Of a stretch of 64,000 nucleotides of DNA, positions 60,403 to 64,000 are shown one piece after another. Where the stretch lies: NCBI GenBank assembly GCA_030248225.1, contig JASANE010019229.1:1-64000 (forward strand). The letters run 5' to 3'. Position numbers and translations under genes: made by a program. The notes beneath the pieces are model-generated. The model was not told the origin of the DNA and ran no database searches. It saw nothing but the letters and a program-made list of their open reading frames with translations. Within the stretch, counting starts at the first letter, position 1, and every line of letters begins with the position of its first letter. This stretch comes from Trileptium ribeirensis. Its lineage: Eukaryota; Nematoda; Enoplea; Enoplida; Thoracostomopsidae.

Positions 60403-60897
60403 CTAAAATAGTAAGCATAACGAATATTGGTAATTGCCGCGAGTCGGCAAAATCAATGTCATTGTGGTGAGTACTGTATTTGAGAGATTGAAAGCTTTTG
60501 GTTGAACTACATTCATTGCAATTCTCAATACAGTGATTAAGCATGTGTCGGGCTACCACATGGATTGTTGCACCAAGTGCTACTAGTGAACAGGTGTGCA
60601 CTGCCATTTTAATCATATAACAAATCTAAGCAAAAAGTTTAACTAAGACTACGGAATATCACACTCACAGAGTCAAAATAGGTGCAGCATGGGAGCACAA
60701 TGAGAGTCATAACAGAAGGGAACAGTGGTGCAGCAACGGAGGGCAGACGCAAGGCAAGCACCTGTTTTCTGGAACGTTACGCGAATAGACTAAATCCAGG
60801 AAGGCGGAGTATACGAATGAGTGGAATATACGAAAGATGTTCACTGTCATGAGTTTCAACAAGTATGCCGCAAAATACCTACAATAATTGTCCTAAC
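60403..60897 (-). other. Putative intron of the PWWP transposon gene
   Basis: Donor G|GTTAGG overlaps the apparent stop of the PWWP ORF, and acceptor TACTATTTTAG precedes the acidic start of the second ORF. Splicing places the split codon G|AT as Asp and keeps both frames. Without splicing, the two ORFs would be separate, the second starting at ATG 60616 with about 70 residues of unconvincing sequence. Confidence 0.55.
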
Positions 60898-60948
60898 CAT
60901 CCGATTTCTCGTTATCCGTGAAATCAGGGTCAGAATCTGACCCCACTG

Positions 60949-61357
60949 GCTGCTGCTGTGGAACCGCAAAGCGTTGACGTTGTTGCTCAGACGATGCTGA
61001 TTGTTGCTGCTGTGGAACCGAAAAGCGTTGACGTTGTTGCTCAGACGATGCTGATTGTTGCTGCTGTGGAACCGAAAGGCGTTGACATTGTTGCTCAGAC
61101 GATGCTGACTGTTGCTGCTGTGGAACCGAAAAGCGTTGACGTTGTTGCTCAGACGATGCTGATTGGTGCTGCTGTGGAACCGAAAAGCGTTGACATTGTT
61201 GCTCAGACGATGCTGATTGTTGCTGCTGTGGAACCGAAAAGCGTTGACATTGTTGCTCAGACGATGCTGATCGTTGCTGCTGTGGAACCGAAAGGCGTTG
61301 ACATTGTTGCTCAGACGATGCTGATTGCTGCTGCTGTGGAACCTAAAAGCGTTGACG
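60949..61357 (-). repeat. Coding 54-bp minisatellite, about 7.5 units
   Basis: The unit is 54 bp (18 codons). Copies differ by a few substitutions (for example CGTTGACGT or CGTTGACAT). In the gene's frame it gives the Gln/Ser-rich linker. Two other frames are also open because 54 is divisible by three, producing apparent ORFs of 189 codons on the minus strand and 150 on the plus strand that are not genes. The first unit after the PWWP domain carries the stop TAG where the others have TCG. Confidence 0.95.
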
Positions 61358-62073
61358 TGGAACTGCCAATCTATGACGCTTACATGCGACCACTTGTTGA
61401 GTTTGCTTAACCGGTGAAATGTCACAAACCGCTTGTAAAATCTCTTCTAAAGCATCTGTGGCAAACTGCTGGCTAGTATCTTCTATATAGTTGTCAAGAT
61501 GTAATAAGGCCTTGCGACATTTTTTATTATTCATAGAATTTACTATAAATTTCGCATGGTTAATACCACTAAAAGGTTCAATTTTTGACGTAGCAACATG
61601 CCCATACGAATCGTCTCCGAAAAAATACAAATAACGTCTGTTATCTTTCGGATTAGGATCATCACAAATACATGCCGGCCAATTACAGTATCCTTTCAAT
61701 TTCGCCCACACTAAATCATTAACTTCCATTATTTTGTAACAAATTTATAATTTTAGGTATCACTAACACTTAATACTATATTATATTATATAACTAAACC
61801 TGTTTACAAAAAATAATTAGCAAAATATAGAACATGTCACTAAGTGTTCTGCGCGGGAACAAATTTAGACGCAGTTATTAAATTTGCAACTTTTAGGGAT
61901 CACTTGTAAACAATGTTTGCACAGGCGCTGAGTCTCCCTTCAGTGAGCGGCTGCAGTTTCTGGACATCAAAATCACAACACAGGGGCTGATAAACATTTT
62001 CGTGGATCACTTGCGCGAGCTACAAATTTTGTACCAGCTGGCCGCAGCTAAAGGCAAAACGTCTTAACTGCAG

Positions 62074-62332
62074 TTACGATGTTTTTCCAATTACCTGTTG
62101 CAATCCAAATCGAAAGAAGCAAACCAACGTAAGCGCACATACGATGTTTTGGTATTAAACAAAATTATTGTATTTCACTTGCGTCATATGCCAGATTATT
62201 GATAGTGTAAGAACCGAAAATATGCTACTTACGATGTTTTGCTATAAGGTGAAGTAGCCTGTTCCAGTCATTTTGGTACATTTTAAGCCATATTGCCAAA
62301 AATGTCACTTACGTCGTTTTGCCTCTAAACCC
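62074..62332. repeat. Subterminal repeats of the PWWP transposon
   Basis: TTACGATGTTTTT (62074), TACGATGTTTTGG (62140), CTTACGATGTTTTGC (62228) and, within the TIR, CTTACGTCGTTTTGCC (62308) lie in one orientation with gaps of about 65-90 bp. Such spaced arrays are typical transposase-binding sites. Confidence 0.7.
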
Positions 62333-62403
62333 TATTGTGTGATAACCACATATAGCATATCGACATATTATGTCGATATGCTATATGTGGTTATCACACA
62401 ATA
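62333..62403. repeat. Perfect 71-bp palindrome (35-bp arms, 1-bp centre)
   Basis: Arms 62333-62367 and 62369-62403 are exact complements around T 62368. The left arm begins TATTGTGTGATAACCACATA. It abuts the right TIR of the PWWP transposon with no gap, and contains the 12-mer ATAGCATATCGA that flanks the left TIR. Confidence 0.97.
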
Positions 62404-62419
62404 CCGCACAAGTTAGAAC

Positions 62420-63990
62420 AAAGCTAACACCGGCAATAAGTTTCCCATGCGTCAAAACCCCAAGTGCAAGCTATCCGCCTCCCAGGACGAAACAGTAAAA
62501 TTAGTAATTTTGGGTCGATGAACCATGGCGGTGCCATGCCCCCGTACCCATAGAACCATGGATCGCAGAGTAAAATCAACACCGGCAATAAGTTTGCCAT
62601 ACCCGAAACCGCCAAGTAAAATTTTTCAACCGCCCAGGACGTCAGAACACATTTTCGAATTTTGGCTCGAGGAACCCCACAGGTGCCATACCTCAATCCC
62701 CATGAAATAAAGCCTTAATCGAAAACAAAAAAGAAGCATCGGATTTATCATTTCACTATGAAATAAAACCAGAGAAAAAAATTCAAAAATTACGATAAAA
62801 ATAACTTCGCTTGTGTGAAGGGTACTAAAATGAGGTAAAAACCTTTATTTTGCTCTCTGACCCCGAACCTTGGGGCGCCATACCCCTGTACCCATGGAAC
62901 CATGAATCACAGAGCAAAACCAACACTGGCAATGAGTTTTCCATTTCCGAAAACCCCGAAGTGAAACTTTTTAGGCGCCGAAATTTTCTAATTTTGGGTC
63001 GAGGAACCATTGGAGCTCCATACCCCGTACCTCAAACCCCATAACTCCAAAGCCGAAGCCTTAATCGAAAAACAAAAAAGAGGCATCCTCATTTATCATT
63101 TACTATCAAATAAAGCCATCCAATGAAAAAAAAATTGAAAGATAAAAATAACCTTGCTTCCGTGTAGGGTACTAAAATGGGGCAAAACCCCACGCATTCT
63201 GAACCCTGACCCCGGAACAAGACCACAAATCAAAAAATGGTAAATAGACTATTCCGGTTCGAATGAGTCCAAGATCATGAAAATCGGTCAAGTCGCTCAT
63301 GAGTTATTAAACGTATTTACTGAATTTATAGAAAAATAGAGTTCTAATAAAATATTGGCAGAAAAATAGAGTTCTAATAAAATATTGGCCAACAGTCCAT
63401 GAATTTTAACGGCCACGGATATAATAATGGAAACATAAAACCACGTTGAATGAATATTCGGTCTGTGTGACAATGCTTACTTTAAATACAACATTTGTAC
63501 GATGCAGTTTTGCTAGAATACTCGATTATATCAAATGAAGAATATTGTGCCCATAGCTTTACGACAAGAAGATGTGCGTTCGCGTTTACACAGCGGTTCT
63601 TTCGAGTAAATATCGCAGAAAGTTGCGAACAGCGTGCACTTTACCAACTGGAGAGAAAACTCGAAAGTTAATATAAAAATAACCTTGCCTCTGTGAAGGG
63701 TACTACAATGATCGGTGTACAATAGTGCGAAAATCCCACATTATGATCCCTGACCCCGGAACCAGACCCCAAATCAAAAAACGCTCTGGGATGTACACGG
63801 TAAATCGATTAAGTCGTTCCCGAGTTATCGCCGATCACGCACACAGACGGAATTTAAAAGATTTCACCCCTGCAACACACAATCTCTACTACGTTCTGAT
63901 AATGGATGTACAATACTTGCCAGAAATGATTGTCGAGTTTCGCACGGATCAACACCGTACAACATTCAAATAGGTCTCGAGTAAATTACT
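62420..63990. repeat. Diffuse array of related repeat segments
   Basis: The word CAACACCGGCAATAAGTTT recurs at about 62422, 62577 and (varied) 62922. ATAAAAATAAC-TTGC...GGGTACTA recurs at 62798, 63141 and 63671. 'CTGACCCCGGAACCAGACC-CAAATCAAAAAA' recurs at 63208 and 63752. Spacings are about 155, 345 and 530 bp, so units are incomplete or interrupted. Overlapping open frames (for example 62424-62696 minus, 62850-63044 plus) arise from the repeat. Confidence 0.75.
63331..63389. repeat. 30-bp tandem duplication
   Basis: Two adjacent copies of a 30-bp unit starting GAAAAATAGAGTTCTAATAA, identical over 29 of 29 shared bases, so recent. Confidence 0.97.
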
Positions 63991-64000
63991 CCTATTAAAC

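Larger units (their letters stand above)
58477..61729 (-). pseudogene. PWWP / GQNRN-type transposase-like gene (broken)
   Basis: Exon 1 (61729-60898) starts MEVNDLVWAKLKGYCNWPAC, a PWWP domain (residues 1 to about 85; CNWP replaces PWWP; YLYFFGDDSYGHV is the aromatic-cage strand region). Next comes a 54-bp-repeat linker (QSASSEQQRQRFSVPQQQ per unit) and an acidic end (SDSDPDFTDNEKSD). A putative 495-bp intron (60897-60403, GTTAGG...TTTTAG) joins in phase to DSSSSDSAGD. Exon 2: KRRRIAQPGEWKRNIAHKAR, Cys cluster CKCRLKCSEHF, FPVMEPHYIRRDSAKQYL, PKKDQCPLC, ITCDLQKVLSAP, YNFTIYES, FSDTCSGQNRN and GHTYMEVDSMHAAIE; C-terminus ELIPISKEKYTDLL. Candidate catalytic acids: D of CDL, D of SDTC, D of EVD. 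This family is widespread in arthropods and uncharacterised. Breaks: TAG 61343-61345, frameshifts near 59895 and 59614-59619, TAG 58927-58929. About 920 codons. Confidence 0.8.
57860..62332 (-). mobile_element. 4.47-kb DNA transposon encoding a PWWP-RNase-H-like protein
   Basis: Bounded by identical 26-bp inverted repeats at 57860-57885 and 62307-62332, each starting GGGTTTAGAGGCAAAACGAC. One gene (58477-61729, minus) fills most of it. Additional subterminal copies of TTACGA-GTTTTGC lie near the right end. No perfect duplication abuts both ends: the left flank is ATAGCATATCGA (57848-57859) and the same 12-mer occurs at 62352-62363, 19 bp beyond the right end and inside a palindrome. The superfamily is not assigned. 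GGG termini and a D-D-D-like triad would be compatible with Sola-type elements, but this is a guess. Confidence 0.82.

Noticed and set aside
60958..61410. 150-codon plus-strand repeat ORF
   Set aside because: Antisense reading of the same 54-bp minisatellite. The unit length is a multiple of three, so openness is automatic.
60856..61425. 189-codon minus-strand ORF with NVNAFRFHSS repeats
   Set aside because: It is the 54-bp repeat read in the wrong frame, and its start overlaps the PWWP coding sequence in another register.
57848..62363. ATAGCATATCGA as a 12-bp target duplication of the PWWP transposon
   Set aside because: The right copy is 19 bp away from the TIR end and lies within a palindrome, so it does not fit a simple duplication. 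Kept as an open question instead.

Overview
This is eukaryotic, almost certainly invertebrate metazoan, DNA. It is AT-rich, has no bacterial-style gene packing, no long intact host gene, no recognisable rRNA or tRNA, and it is dominated by decayed mobile elements whose families (Polinton/Maverick, hAT, CR1-like and RTE-like LINEs, an LTR retrotransposon, and a PWWP-carrying DNA transposon) occur together in invertebrate genomes. The species cannot be fixed from the sequence.

Layout. 0.7-1.7 kb is a decayed hAT element with a perfect 8-bp target duplication. 2.3-3.2 kb is an 841-bp foldback. 12.1-13.2 kb is a non-autonomous hAT copy. 14.3-32.9 kb is a three-level nest: the gag region of an LTR retrotransposon is split by a Polinton of 15,070 bp (14627-29696, 6-bp duplication CCAACT, AG termini, long inverted repeats). 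The Polinton has itself received a CR1-like LINE, two further LINE fragments and two hAT elements, one of which splits a Polinton ORF. Polinton genes still readable are a protein-primed type B DNA polymerase N-terminal half, an integrase N-terminus, the packaging ATPase, two conserved Polinton-type small proteins, and several ORFs of unknown role. All but one carry breaks.

33-37 kb holds two more copies of the CCGGAA-rich hAT family. 39.8-40.3 kb is a 45-bp tandem array and 44.4-45.1 kb a degenerate tandem repeat of about 174 bp. 51.9-52.5 kb is an RTE-like LINE remnant. 57.86-62.33 kb is a 4.47-kb DNA transposon with 26-bp identical inverted repeats. It carries one gene on the minus strand, apparently spliced, that joins an N-terminal PWWP chromatin-reader domain, a 54-bp-repeat-encoded Gln/Ser linker and a C-terminal RNase-H-like protein of the arthropod GQNRN type. 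It is immediately followed by a perfect 71-bp palindrome. 62.4-64 kb is a diffuse repeat array.

How the parts relate. The polymerase, integrase, ATPase and small proteins would once have served Polinton replication, integration and virion assembly, but the polymerase stops just before its palm domain at the terminal repeat, so this copy is dead. The PWWP transposon gene is also broken (two frameshifts, two stops), yet its architecture is the most novel thing in the window: a transposase-like protein with its own built-in histone-mark reader.
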